A stretch of 64,000 nucleotides of DNA from Leclercia sp. AS011 (GTDB taxonomy: Bacteria > Pseudomonadota > Gammaproteobacteria > Enterobacterales > Enterobacteriaceae): the NCBI RefSeq assembly GCF_037152535.1, contig NZ_JBBCMA010000001.1, positions 930,001-994,000 on the forward strand, read 5' to 3'. Shown piece by piece: positions 1-8,995 of this stretch. The notes beneath the pieces are model-generated. The model saw only the letters and a program-made list of their open reading frames with translations, ran no database searches and had not been told where the DNA came from. The stretch's first letter is position 1; each line of letters begins with the position of its first letter. A program made the translations under genes and the position numbers.

Positions 1-2
1 CC

Positions 3-1556
3 GAAGGGCTGGTTAGTCTGTTATGGCCGCACTACATGCGGACTATTCCTTCGCTTGCCATCGTTGAGTTTATGCCAGACTGGCGGAACCTCCGGCAGGC
101 AGAAACGCTGGCTGAAGGGTTTTCGGTGTTGTCGCGCCCTGTAGGGCCGCACAAAACCGTCTGTCAGTACCGTACCACGCGAGATGTTCCCTTACAGCCC
201 CTGCACCTTACCCGCGTGCATCTGCATACCGAAACGGACGGGCGTTCTGCCATTCGCCTGCGTTTTGAATGCCCGGAAAAAGTTGACTGGAGCAAGGCCG
301 GACTCGAGAAAGTCGCCCTTTTTCTCAATGCCGAAAGCCCGGTCAGCTCAGCCTTGCATCTGGCGATGACTCGCCATGTACACGCGATATATGCCCGTCA
401 CGCCGAAACCGGAACTGAACGTCATAAGTTTGATGGCTGGTGCAGGCCGATGGGCTTTGATGACCATGACGGCCTGTGGAAGAAAAGTGACACGGCTTTT
501 AGCGGCTACCAACTGCTACTGGAGTACTTCAGTTTCCGTCCGAAGTTTATGTTTGTGGAACTGTGCGGTCTCGACGCTATAGGGCTTACTGCGGCCAGTA
601 GCTGGTTTGAGGTAGACATGGTGCTCAGCGAAGCATGGTCACCCGATCTGCCGTTTGAGACGGATAATTTTCGCCTGCACTGTGCACCGGTGATCAACCT
701 CTTCACGCTTGAGGCGGACCCACTGACGCTCAGTCCGCTGGAGAATGAGTACCTCCTACGGCCGCTGCGCCTTCAGGACGGGCACACCGAGATTTACAGC
801 GTGGATAATATCCATGGTGCGGTGAAACTCGGTAAGCACCAGTATGTCCCGTTCGCCAGCTTCCGGCACCGGGGTGGCATGATGCGCCACGATGCGCCAG
901 AGCGTTACTATCACACGCGTGTGAAGCGCGGCGCATCCGGTCTCTATGACACATGGCTTATCCTCGGCGGACGTTCATTCGAGCTGGATCAGTTGTCTGA
1001 AAAACCGGAATCCCTCTCAATGCGGATCACCGGCACTAACGGCCAACTGCCGCGTAAAGCTCTGGAAAGTACCCTCCTGGACAGGGTGGTTAAAGCAGGC
1101 AAGGTTCCGGTCAGGATACTCAACGTCACGGCTCCCACGATGCCCCTTTATCCCCCGGCTAATGATCGGTTCCACTGGCGAGTCATGAGCCATCTTGGCT
1201 CAAACTTCCTCAGCATGATGGATAATCCGGAAGTGCTGCGCGGAACGCTGGCGCTTTACGACTGGACTGATGATGAGATGAACCGACGTCGCCTTGAAGC
1301 CATCGTTGCAGTGAAACACACGCTGGTCCGCCGCTTTGAGAAAGGCTTTATGTTACGGGGTGTGGATATCGAGGTCACGCTGAATATGGACAACTTTGCA
1401 GGCGAGGGCGACGTGAACCTGTTCGGTGAGATGCTGCACCGGTTCTTCGCGCTCTATGCCGATATTCACCTCTTTAACCAGCTCACGCTGGTGCTGCAAC
1501 CTACAGGGAAACGACTGAGATGGCGCGAGAATCACAGCCAGCACGTACCGGGCTGA
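3..1556 (+). CDS. tssF: TssF, type VI secretion baseplate protein (5' partial)
   Basis: TssF is a wedge component of the T6SS baseplate in the cytoplasm; with TssG, TssE and TssK it surrounds VgrG and docks on the membrane complex. The frame is open from base 3 and reads EGLVSLLWPHYMRTIPS, a stretch normally found near residue 80-100 of TssF. The ATG at 36 is therefore internal and the true start lies upstream of the window. The remaining roughly 518 codons fit a family length near 600. The 3' end overlaps tssG by 37 bases, implying coupled translation. Identification rests on the characteristic LWPHY motif and on the downstream tssG-tssJ-vgrG order. Confidence 0.95.
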   Translation, partial: EGLVSLLWPHYMRTIPSLAIVEFMPDWRNLRQAETLAEGFSVLSRPVGPHKTVCQYRTTRDVPLQPLHLTRVHLHTETDGRSAIRLRFECPEKVDWSKAGLEKVALFLNAESPVSSALHLAMTRHVHAIYARHAETGTERHKFDGWCRPMGFDDHDGLWKKSDTAFSGYQLLLEYFSFRPKFMFVELCGLDAIGLTAASSWFEVDMVLSEAWSPDLPFETDNFRLHCAPVINLFTLEADPLTLSPLENEYLLRPLRLQDGHTEIYSVDNIHGAVKLGKHQYVPFASFRHRGGMMRHDAPERYYHTRVKRGASGLYDTWLILGGRSFELDQLSEKPESLSMRITGTNGQLPRKALESTLLDRVVKAGKVPVRILNVTAPTMPLYPPANDRFHWRVMSHLGSNFLSMMDNPEVLRGTLALYDWTDDEMNRRRLEAIVAVKHTLVRRFEKGFMLRGVDIEVTLNMDNFAGEGDVNLFGEMLHRFFALYADIHLFNQLTLVLQPTGKRLRWRENHSQHVPG

Positions 1557-2602
1557 CGCTGGCTCTTAACAAAGATATCTGGCGAGCCAATTTCTATCGA
1601 TTCTGCCAAATGCTGGAACAGGAAAATCCGGACGCACCTAAACTAGGTTCCACCAGTTATCCGGGCGACGATCCGATACGATTCAGGCCCTGGCCAGGTA
1701 TGGGCTTCCCGGTCAGTACCCTGAAAACGGTTGAGATCGACGAAGACCATCCGTCATTACCACCAACTGTCCGCACGACATTTCTCGGGATGTATGGGGT
1801 GGACTCCCCTCTGCCGACGTCCTACCTGGATGACATTGCGCAGCGCCGTGAAGGACACGAGGCGATCACTTCGTTTCTGGACATTTTCAGCCACCGGATC
1901 ACCACGCAGTATTACCGGATCTGGCGAAAATACGCGTATCCGGCGACCTTCGAGGCTGGTGGTCGCGATGCCACATCACAGTGTCTGTTGGGGCTGGTGG
2001 GACTCGGTATACCTGGCACGGCGGAGCAAGTAGCCACGCCGGTTTCCCGTTTCCTGGCTCTGCTGGGCACCATGCGATTACCCACCCGTAATGCCGAAGG
2101 CATTCGGGCCCTGGTGAGCCTGCTGGCGCCGAATACCCGGGCAATAATCACCGAACCCGATCCGGTTAAGGTCCATATCGATAATCGCAATGGGCTGGGG
2201 GCCGGAAGCCGTATCCGCCTTTCGCAGCGAGCCACGCTGGGTAAAACGGCAAAGGAAGCATGCAGCCGGGTACTGATGACGCTGCAAACAGAGGATCCGT
2301 GCGAGGCGGAAGGCTGGTTACCCGGTGGTGTCCTCCATACCGATTTGCTGGTTCTGCTGCGTGTCTATCTCGGCTACCGCAGTGACACCCGACTGCGTCT
2401 CACTGTACCCGTGCGGTTATTGCCTGAGCCTCGCCTTGGCAAAGGTAGGCGTATCCAACTGGGCCGTACCGGTTTGCTGGGCCTGAAAGCAGGCAAGCTT
2501 AGCAATGGCCGGGATAGTCTGACCGTCATCCTGGGCTGCTATGAAGGGCTGCAATGTTCTGCATTAACCCCTGCTGAAGACGCCCATTACCGCTTCGAAT
2601 AA
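1520..2602 (+). CDS. tssG: TssG, type VI secretion baseplate protein
   Basis: 360 residues, a normal length for TssG, the second wedge protein that forms the TssF2-TssG complex of the baseplate. The N-terminal half shows the usual FYRFCQMLEQ helix, the FRPWPGMGFPVS stretch and the GMYGVDSPLPTSYLDDI segment. The start overlaps the end of tssF by 37 bases and there is no other good start nearby. It is the second gene of the visible operon and is followed 35 bases later by tssJ. The protein is cytoplasmic with no signal peptide or membrane segment. Confidence 0.95.
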   Translation: MARESQPARTGLTLALNKDIWRANFYRFCQMLEQENPDAPKLGSTSYPGDDPIRFRPWPGMGFPVSTLKTVEIDEDHPSLPPTVRTTFLGMYGVDSPLPTSYLDDIAQRREGHEAITSFLDIFSHRITTQYYRIWRKYAYPATFEAGGRDATSQCLLGLVGLGIPGTAEQVATPVSRFLALLGTMRLPTRNAEGIRALVSLLAPNTRAIITEPDPVKVHIDNRNGLGAGSRIRLSQRATLGKTAKEACSRVLMTLQTEDPCEAEGWLPGGVLHTDLLVLLRVYLGYRSDTRLRLTVPVRLLPEPRLGKGRRIQLGRTGLLGLKAGKLSNGRDSLTVILGCYEGLQCSALTPAEDAHYRFE

Positions 2603-2637
2603 TCACGTACACCCACTCTCAATAAAGGAACTTTTGA

Positions 2638-3162
2638 ATGGCAACAGTAACCCGCTGTCGGGCGCTGACGCTTATTGCCTGCGGTCTGCTCGCAGGCTGC
2701 GGTCTGACCCAGACCGTCACGGACGGTACGGTCAGCATCACAAAATCCCTCTTCTACAAGAAAATTAAAACGCTGCATCTTGATTTTACCCCGCGCACGG
2801 CCATTAACGCCGATGGCGCGCAGACGCCACTGGCGACAATGGTGCGGGTTTATCAGCTCAGGGATCGTAAAGCGGTTGATGCCACCGATTACCAGACGCT
2901 GCTGCGCAACGCCGATAAGGCACTTAAGGACGACGTGCTGGCATCAAAAGAGCTGCTGGTGATGCCCAACGGTAGCGTGACGCTCAACGTGCCCATGGAT
3001 GAAGACGCTCAGTTCGTGGCTGTGGCGGGGTTGTTTAACCGACCTGATCTGCAAGACAACCGCTGGCGTCTGGTATTGACGCGTGATGACCTCGATCCGG
3101 ACAACCCCCGCACTATTGAGCTGGGTGATGGCTGGCTCAGACTTGTGCCGGTAAAGGAGTGA
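2638..3162 (+). CDS. tssJ: TssJ, type VI secretion outer-membrane lipoprotein
   Basis: 174 residues. The N-terminus is a lipoprotein signal ending in the lipobox LLAGC with the acylated cysteine at residue 21. TssJ anchors the TssJLM trans-envelope complex in the outer membrane and contacts TssM in the periplasm. The mature part has the expected transthyretin-like size and features (multiple short strands, VRVYQLRD, LNVPMDEDAQFVAVAGLF). It lies between tssG and vgrG and its stop codon sits only 4 bases before the preferred vgrG ATG, so it is clearly in the same operon. Confidence 0.93.
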   Translation: MATVTRCRALTLIACGLLAGCGLTQTVTDGTVSITKSLFYKKIKTLHLDFTPRTAINADGAQTPLATMVRVYQLRDRKAVDATDYQTLLRNADKALKDDVLASKELLVMPNGSVTLNVPMDEDAQFVAVAGLFNRPDLQDNRWRLVLTRDDLDPDNPRTIELGDGWLRLVPVKE

Positions 3163-3166
3163 CGTG

Positions 3167-5488
3167 ATGGATAACTGGTCAGCGCTTTTTGACGGACAGA
3201 CGCGCTATTTTCTGGATATCAATGACAGCACAGTGAAACCGGATGTTTTGCGCTTTCGCGGCAGGGAAGCGCTGAGCAGGCCATTCAGATGGGACATCGA
3301 GTTCACCACGCCGCAGGCGAACATTGCCCCGGAACAGGTGCTGATGAAATATGCGTCGTTGCGAATGCGAAGCGGCAAAAATGTCCACGGCATAGTGACC
3401 TGCCTGGAATGGCTGTCCACATCAAAGGACCAGTCCCACTACCGCCTCACGCTCAGTTCCCGCCTGGCGCTCCTGGGATACACCCGGCAGTGCGCCGTAT
3501 TTCAGAACCAGTCCGTCCCGGAGGTGGTGGAGCAGGTGCTGCGCAAACACGGGCTGGAGGGGCCTGATTTTGAATTCAGACTGGAGCGCACCTACCCGTC
3601 GCGTGAAATTATCACCCAGTGGCAGGAAACGGACCTGCAGTTCATCCAGCGCATTCTGTCTGAGGTGGGAATTTACTGGCGCACGGAAATGGATGACACC
3701 CGCGAACTGGATGTGTACATCCTGGCCGACAGCCAGCTGAACTACCAGTTTGATGTGCGCCTGCCGTACAGCGAGCCATCGGGCCTGTTCGACGGCGCGG
3801 CAGAATCGGTCTGGGATGTGCGGACCTGGCACAACGTTGCCACCGGCACCGTCGCCACGCGGGATTACAACTACCGGACTGCCAGTGCGCCGATGGATTC
3901 GACGGTCAGCGTGCGTAATGATGCGGTCACCACCGGGGAGCATTACCGCTACGCGGCACCGTATCGTGAAGCGGGTGATGACGCGAACCCGGAGCCGGAA
4001 ACCGAATCCGGCGCGTTCTACGCCCGAATTCACCATGAGCGGGAGCTCAACAGGTCGGCCCGCATTCACCTGTTCAGCAATGCTTCCGGTCTGACGCCCG
4101 GGCAGGTGCTGGAGCCGCAGGGCGATGTCATTACGGCCCTGAAAGAGGGCGTTATCCTAACGCTCGTGACCTTTCGGGGGGCCCGTGATTCTCGTCTGCA
4201 CGTGTCGGCCTGGGGAATGCCTTACACCGAACGTTACTGTTTCCGCCCGGCGGAACTGCCGCGTCCGGTCATCCCGGGTACGCTTCCGGCGCGGATTGAG
4301 AGCCGGGAGAAAAACGATATCTACGCTCACCTGGATGAGCAGGGGCGCTACCGGGTGAAGCTGGATTTCGACCGGGAAGGAACAGCGCCGGGCTACGGCT
4401 ACCTGTGGCTGCGGATGGCGAAACCTTATGCCGGTGAAACGCTGGGCTGGCACACGCCGCTCATCGACGGCACCGAAGTGGCGATAGCGTACAGCAACGG
4501 TGATATCGACCTGCCGTACATCGCGTATGCGCTGCACGACTCTGAGCACCCGGACCATGTCGCCCGCGACAACCACACCCGCAACGTGCTGCGCACGCCC
4601 GCGAACAACAAGCTGCGGATGGAAGACAGGCGCGGTGAGGAGCATATCAAGCTCGCGACGGAGTATGGTAAGACACAGCTTAACAGCGGGAATCTGGTGG
4701 ACAGCAAAGGCCAGCTGCGCGGTAAGGGCACAGAGCTGCGCACCGATGAGTGGGGAACCCTGAGAGCCGGGAAGGGGCTGTTTGTCAGCGCGGATGCGCA
4801 GGCGAAAGCACAGGGTGAGGCGCTGGATATGAGCGCCGTGCTGAAGGAAATCGACCGGCTTAACCAGCAACTGCAGCAGCTGGAAATCGCGGCGGAGCAG
4901 GCGCAGGCGCTGAAGGCGGATGTTGACAGCCAGATAGCGATGTTTGAGCAGCGGCTGAAACCGCTCAATGAAGCCGTGCTGTTCTCGGCACCTGAAGGCG
5001 TGGCCCTGACCAGCGGGGAGCATATGCAGATGACAGCCACAAAAAACGTTGCCATGAATGCCGGAGGCGATTTCAGTGCTGGCGTCATGGGTAACATGAC
5101 CGCCCTCGCTGGAGAAAAGCTCGGTCTGTTTGCCCGCACCGGCCAGTTGAGTCTGAAGTCCGGAGAGGGACCGGTAGAAGTGCAGGCGCAGAACGCCAGT
5201 ATGCGTCTGTTCGCGGAGAAGAAAATGACACTGAGCTCGGCGAGTGACATCTCGTTTGCCGGTAAGAAACGCATCACGCTGATTGGCGGCGGGAGTTACC
5301 TGCGACTTGAGGCGGGAAGGGTTGAGTACGGCACGACAGCGACGTATATACGCAAAGTGAAGCGGACGATGGCGGCGGGTGCTGCATCAATACCAGTTAA
5401 GGCGACAACGGGTGGCGGTATCTGCCTCAGTTGTCTGATGAAAGCGGCGATGAATGGTGACACTTTTGTTGTAAGAGGTGAATCATGA
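3167..5488 (+). CDS. vgrG: VgrG/TssI spike protein
   Basis: About 773 residues. VgrG trimers tip the Hcp tube and carry effectors. The gp27-like part covers roughly residues 1-370, the gp5 OB-fold region begins near 373 (PARIESREKNDIYAHLD), and a DUF2345-type C-terminal extension with a coiled segment (LNQQLQQLEIAAEQAQALK) follows. No PAAR or toxin domain is fused. A GTG at 3164 is in frame, but the ATG at 3167 is seven bases after the Shine-Dalgarno aaaggag (3153-3159) and is preferred. The stop overlaps the DUF4123 start as ATGA. Two broken partial copies of this gene lie downstream (7868-8751 and 9724-10123), both starting at the codon for GIYWR. Confidence 0.95.
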   Translation: MDNWSALFDGQTRYFLDINDSTVKPDVLRFRGREALSRPFRWDIEFTTPQANIAPEQVLMKYASLRMRSGKNVHGIVTCLEWLSTSKDQSHYRLTLSSRLALLGYTRQCAVFQNQSVPEVVEQVLRKHGLEGPDFEFRLERTYPSREIITQWQETDLQFIQRILSEVGIYWRTEMDDTRELDVYILADSQLNYQFDVRLPYSEPSGLFDGAAESVWDVRTWHNVATGTVATRDYNYRTASAPMDSTVSVRNDAVTTGEHYRYAAPYREAGDDANPEPETESGAFYARIHHERELNRSARIHLFSNASGLTPGQVLEPQGDVITALKEGVILTLVTFRGARDSRLHVSAWGMPYTERYCFRPAELPRPVIPGTLPARIESREKNDIYAHLDEQGRYRVKLDFDREGTAPGYGYLWLRMAKPYAGETLGWHTPLIDGTEVAIAYSNGDIDLPYIAYALHDSEHPDHVARDNHTRNVLRTPANNKLRMEDRRGEEHIKLATEYGKTQLNSGNLVDSKGQLRGKGTELRTDEWGTLRAGKGLFVSADAQAKAQGEALDMSAVLKEIDRLNQQLQQLEIAAEQAQALKADVDSQIAMFEQRLKPLNEAVLFSAPEGVALTSGEHMQMTATKNVAMNAGGDFSAGVMGNMTALAGEKLGLFARTGQLSLKSGEGPVEVQAQNASMRLFAEKKMTLSSASDISFAGKKRITLIGGGSYLRLEAGRVEYGTTATYIRKVKRTMAAGAASIPVKATTGGGICLSCLMKAAMNGDTFVVRGES

Positions 5489-5988
5489 GCAGTGTCAGCT
5501 TTTGCCTCGCAATGCAGTTCCTGATTCATTCATCAGACGTCTCAGTGTTTGCTTTAGTTGATGGCCTGCAGTATGAGCGCTTCACCGGTTATGAACTGAA
5601 AATAAAACAGGATGTTTGTTTGCCCTTATTTGATACCTGGCCGGATTCGCGTATTGCCTTTGCCGGACCGTGGCTAATCAGGATGAATGAAACAATGGCA
5701 ATGAGGGAGCAACTGGAAGCTCTGGAAATCGCATTACCCGGCGTGTCCTGGATAGTGTCAGACTCCCCGCCGGAGGAACTGGTTGCGCATTTACAGAGAT
5801 ATATGAACACAGGACTTCCGGACGGACAGGCTGCTTTACTGCGTTTTCAGGATCCGCGTGTTCAGGTTCGTCTGGGGACGATGCTGAACAGTCAGCAGCA
5901 CCGGGAAATGACAGGTTTAATGCGTGAATGGCTGACAACAGTGAACGGGAAAGTATGGTCATTTAAACAAAGGGAATTCATATGCTGA
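5485..5988 (+). CDS. DUF4123 effector-loading adaptor (Tap/TEC type)
   Basis: 167 residues with the look of DUF4123 proteins: an N-terminal FALVDGLQY segment, a central AGPWLIRM stretch and a C-terminal LLRFQDPRV block. DUF4123 proteins act in the cytoplasm as chaperones that bind a VgrG C-terminus and a particular effector and hand the effector to the spike. The gene overlaps vgrG by four bases (ATGA) and the next gene by seven, so the vgrG-adaptor-helper-effector-immunity block is translated as one unit. The assignment of its client as the Tox-REase-5 protein two genes downstream is inferred from position. Confidence 0.85.
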   Translation: MSSVSFCLAMQFLIHSSDVSVFALVDGLQYERFTGYELKIKQDVCLPLFDTWPDSRIAFAGPWLIRMNETMAMREQLEALEIALPGVSWIVSDSPPEELVAHLQRYMNTGLPDGQAALLRFQDPRVQVRLGTMLNSQQHREMTGLMREWLTTVNGKVWSFKQREFIC

Positions 5989-6326
5989 AGCTGTCTGAAG
6001 AGCAGTGTGCCGGTGTGGACAAAATGGAAGATGATGATTTTGTTCGCGATACCGCGCAAAGACTGAAGAGGAAATTTCCTGGGATTAACGAACCGGATGG
6101 CACGTTCCATGTTCGCCTGAGAAAGGCACTGGATCATGCCAATACTCTTCCGCTGAAAGAAAAGAATGTGAAGCGAGATTTTTTGTTTCTGGAAGCGTTC
6201 TGGCCGGGTTTTTATCTGAAGCCCGAAGTGGATAAATGGCTGAGAACCCCGAATGGTTATTCAGTTGATCAGCGGGTTGAAGATTATATGCATGTGATGA
6301 TAAACAGGGAAAGGAGGGGACTCTGA
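5982..6326 (+). CDS. small T6SS cargo-module protein of unknown function
   Basis: 114 residues, predicted soluble, mostly helical and charged, with no signal peptide or membrane segment. I do not recognise a named domain. It lies between the DUF4123 adaptor (7-base overlap) and the nuclease effector (stop and start overlap as TGATG), so it is almost certainly produced with them. It could be a second chaperone or a stabiliser of the effector; that role is inferred only from the arrangement. A strong ribosome site for the next gene (aaggagggg, 6311-6319) is embedded in its last codons. Confidence 0.75.
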   Translation: MLKLSEEQCAGVDKMEDDDFVRDTAQRLKRKFPGINEPDGTFHVRLRKALDHANTLPLKEKNVKRDFLFLEAFWPGFYLKPEVDKWLRTPNGYSVDQRVEDYMHVMINRERRGL

Positions 6327-7096
6327 TGGTTATGATCCCACCGGTGGTGACAGGGGGAATGGGCGGGGCTGCAACCGGAAGTGTCGGTGTGGCTGGAGGT
6401 TCAACCGGAACAGCAACATTTCCCGGAGCAGGAGGCAGCCGTGGCGGCTGGGAAGATGAGAATATGTCATATCCAGGTTCAGGAAATGCGCAGTCCCGGA
6501 GCCTGGGGGGATTTGATTATCAGGGAAAACAGTATGATCCGATACTGAATGACCCCATGGCGGTCAGTGCAGAGACGCACGGTGATTTCTGGGAAGATGA
6601 TATGGATTACTCAGAAACGGTAAGTTATGAGGGCGTCGATACCAGAGCAGGAGCACAGGCGAAGACGGATGAAAAAACCTGTGAGAACTGCCCTCCGGAA
6701 GGGAAGGTGATGCCGATGATCAGGCGTTGTTCGCGATGGAGTATGGTGACAATCAGCTACCAGACGCGTATCTGCGGTACATTTTATAATCCGGAAACGC
6801 AGCAGATCCAGGAGTTTAAATACTGCGGTGTATCGTTTGATGGGTGGAAAAATAAACTTTGCCAGTTCTGGGAGGCCAAAGCGCGGTATGATCAATTTTT
6901 GATTAGCTCTCGACAAAAAAAACATTGGTGGAAAGGTGATAGGAGTGCAGTGAAACAGGCTGCCCGACATCAGGCTGTTGCAACAATAAATCAACCATTA
7001 AAAGTGGTTTGGATTTTTATGCAACCGATTAGCTTTGCCTACTTTCAAAGGATATTTATTGGATTTAAAGACATAATTGTAAGGTATCAGCCATGA
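6326..7096 (+). CDS. T6SS effector with Tox-REase-5 nuclease domain
   Basis: 256 residues. The first 50 residues are glycine-rich and low in complexity (GGMGGAATGSVGVAGG). The C-terminal third carries the hallmarks of Tox-REase-5: a YCGVSFDGW stretch, then CQFWEAKARYDQF, which supplies the E-x-K pair of the restriction-endonuclease fold. Four cysteines (CENC and others) precede the core and may bind metal. Known relatives (for example TseT of Pseudomonas) degrade DNA in the target cell after T6SS delivery. The start at 6326 has an excellent Shine-Dalgarno, with a second in-frame ATG at 6332 possible. The stop overlaps the immunity gene as ATGA. Base composition drops toward AT-rich at the 3' end, as expected for an exchanged toxin tip. 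Confidence 0.85.
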   Translation: MVMIPPVVTGGMGGAATGSVGVAGGSTGTATFPGAGGSRGGWEDENMSYPGSGNAQSRSLGGFDYQGKQYDPILNDPMAVSAETHGDFWEDDMDYSETVSYEGVDTRAGAQAKTDEKTCENCPPEGKVMPMIRRCSRWSMVTISYQTRICGTFYNPETQQIQEFKYCGVSFDGWKNKLCQFWEAKARYDQFLISSRQKKHWWKGDRSAVKQAARHQAVATINQPLKVVWIFMQPISFAYFQRIFIGFKDIIVRYQP

Positions 7097-7866
7097 AGTT
7101 AGATTTCAGAATAGAACATGAGTTTGACCGCTGTGAATCAATAAAACCAGTAGAACTTGCAACTCTTTTTCAAGGAGTTACCAAACAATTAGATGAACTT
7201 TTAGGGACTAAAAGATCATGGTACGAACAAGGATATTCAAGAAAGCAGGCCCTGCAATACAAAATATTCACTGAGGATGGGCTATCCGAAGATGTTCTTA
7301 GCCGTTGGGAGAATGAGTATAAAAAAGACTATCCGAATTGGACCGCTGGTATTTGGGATGGTGGGTCTGATGAAGATAGTGCAGGAGTGGATTGTTATCA
7401 GTCATATTCAAGTACTCACCGCAGGAAAAATCCTCTAAGCTTGGTTGTCAGTTTTTCTGTAGAGTTGAATCAAACAAGTATTAACGCTGAAAAAATGATT
7501 GATTTTTTAACTTTTTTGTTACATTCATCCGAAGGCTGTACTTATTCTTGTGTGGAATCTGGTGGTTATAGTTTTACCGAAATAATCCCTAAAGAAAATG
7601 GATACGATGAAGTATATAAAAAAGTATTTCCTGACAGGATATCTTGCGGGTGGATGTTATTCATGCCTGCCATTATTTTACCTGACTTGATTCCAGATGC
7701 TGCCAGAGTTGTTCCTGTCCGAAAGGGTGGTAAACAGATTGGAACAATCGTTGTTTCCACGGAACAAATATTTGATGGAAATAACAAAGAACACATAGGC
7801 AAAGCTAACGATATTGAAATTAAGCTTCTGGATCTTGGCTTGTTGCCACTGATGACAGAGCTTTAA
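7093..7866 (+). CDS. Imm52-family immunity protein
   Basis: 257 residues, soluble, AT-rich relative to the tss genes. Its place directly after and overlapping the Tox-REase-5 effector by four bases, and its general pattern (SWYEQGYSRKQALQ near residue 55, an internal GWMLFMPAIILPD near 195, a closing LLDLGLLPLMTEL), match Imm52, the family known to pair with Tox-REase-5 toxins. It should bind and block the nuclease in the producing cell. A second, frameshifted copy with the identical last 24 residues lies at 8996-9716. The family name is from recognition by eye and has not been tested by a profile search. Confidence 0.8.
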   Translation: MKLDFRIEHEFDRCESIKPVELATLFQGVTKQLDELLGTKRSWYEQGYSRKQALQYKIFTEDGLSEDVLSRWENEYKKDYPNWTAGIWDGGSDEDSAGVDCYQSYSSTHRRKNPLSLVVSFSVELNQTSINAEKMIDFLTFLLHSSEGCTYSCVESGGYSFTEIIPKENGYDEVYKKVFPDRISCGWMLFMPAIILPDLIPDAARVVPVRKGGKQIGTIVVSTEQIFDGNNKEHIGKANDIEIKLLDLGLLPLMTEL

Positions 7867-7867
7867 T

Positions 7868-8751
7868 TCTGACAGTCGCGAAGTAGGAATTTACTGGCGC
7901 ACGGAGATGGACGACACCCGTGAACTGGACATGTACATTTTTACCGACAGCCAGTTTAACTACCGGTTTGACGTACGCTCCCCTACAGCGAGCCATCAGG
8001 CCTGTTTGACGGCGCGGCAGAATCGGTCTGGGACGTGCGGACCTGGCACAACATCGCCACCGGGACCGTCGCCACGCGGGATTACAACTACCGGACAGCC
8101 ACTACGCCGATGGATGCGACGGTCAGCGTGCGTAATGATGCGGTCACCACCGGGGAGCATTACCGCTACGCAGTGCCATATCGTGAAGCAGGTGATGACG
8201 CGAACCCGGAGCCGGAAACCGAATCCGGCGCCTTTTATGCACGCCTTCACCACGAGCGGGAGCTCAACAGGTCGGCCCGCATTCATCTGTTCAGCAACGC
8301 GGCACTCCTCGCACCCGGGCAGGTGCTGGAGTCGCAGGGTAATGTCATTGCAGCCCTGAAAGAAGGTATCGTCCTCACGCTGGTGACCTTCCGGGGAGCC
8401 CGTGATTCCCGTCTGCACGTGTCGGTATGGGGCATGCCCTACACCGAACGGTACTGTTTCCGCCCGGTGGACATCCCGCGCCCGGTAATTCACGGCACGC
8501 TTCCGGCGCGGATAGAGAGTCGGGAGAAGAACGACATTTACGCTCACCTGGACGGGCAGGGGCGCTACCGGGTGAATCTGGATTTCGACCGGGAAGGAAC
8601 AGCGCCGGGCTACGGCTACCTGCGACTTGAGGCCGGGAAGGTCGAGTACGGTACGACAGCGATGTATGTGCGCAAAGTGCGGTGGACTATAGCGGCAGGT
8701 GCAAACGGCCTACCAATTGCGTCATTGAAGCAGTTGATAATGATCATTTAG
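7868..8751 (+). pseudogene. vgrG fragment 1 (5' truncated, frameshifted, internally deleted)
   Basis: Nearly identical to codons from about 166 onward of the intact vgrG. It begins just after the immunity gene with the bases encoding GIYWRTEMDDTRELD, shifts frame near 7980 and continues to GTAPGYGYL. There it jumps directly to RLEAGKVEYGTTAMYVRK, which in the intact gene lies about 900 bases further on. The jump is at a TACCTG (8617-8622) that occurs at both parental sites, pointing to a deletion by short-repeat recombination. It ends with a different C-terminal tail. No start codon or full gp27 region remains, so it cannot make a spike. Confidence 0.9.
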
Positions 8752-8760
8752 TTTTACGAC

Positions 8761-8994
8761 AGAACGTTTAGTTTCTCTTCAAATGTCAACTATCGTGTTG
8801 AAACAGTGGATGGAGAGGAATTACTTTTTGGCTCGGGTACAAATGGATATATCAAGCCGGACGTCATCAAGCTGTTGCGGCAGTAAATAAACCATTAAAT
8901 GTAGTTTGGATTTTTATGCAGCCAATGAGTTATTACTATTTTTCAAAAATATTCATAAGGTTTAAAGCTATTATTGTTAGATGGGAGCCTTGAT
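8761..8994 (+). pseudogene. effector 3'-end remnant (Tox-REase-5 type)
   Basis: From about 8866 to the TGA at 8992-8994 the frame reads HQAVAAVNKPLNVVWIFMQ and on to IIVRWEP, clearly homologous to the last 43 residues of the intact effector (HQAVATINQPLKVVWIFMQ). Just before it, bases 8758-8886 are open in another frame and encode YRVETVDGEELLFGSGTNG, which resembles the tail of a spike or cargo linker protein, though I cannot name it. The catalytic core is missing. The remnant is followed immediately by a second Imm52 copy, so this is the residue of a duplicated effector-immunity cassette. Confidence 0.8.
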
Positions 8995-8995
8995 T

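Noticed and set aside
36..1556. ATG at 36 as the start of tssF
   Set aside because: The frame is open to base 3 and the upstream codons encode EGLVSLLWPHY, an internal TssF motif, so the gene is cut by the window edge.
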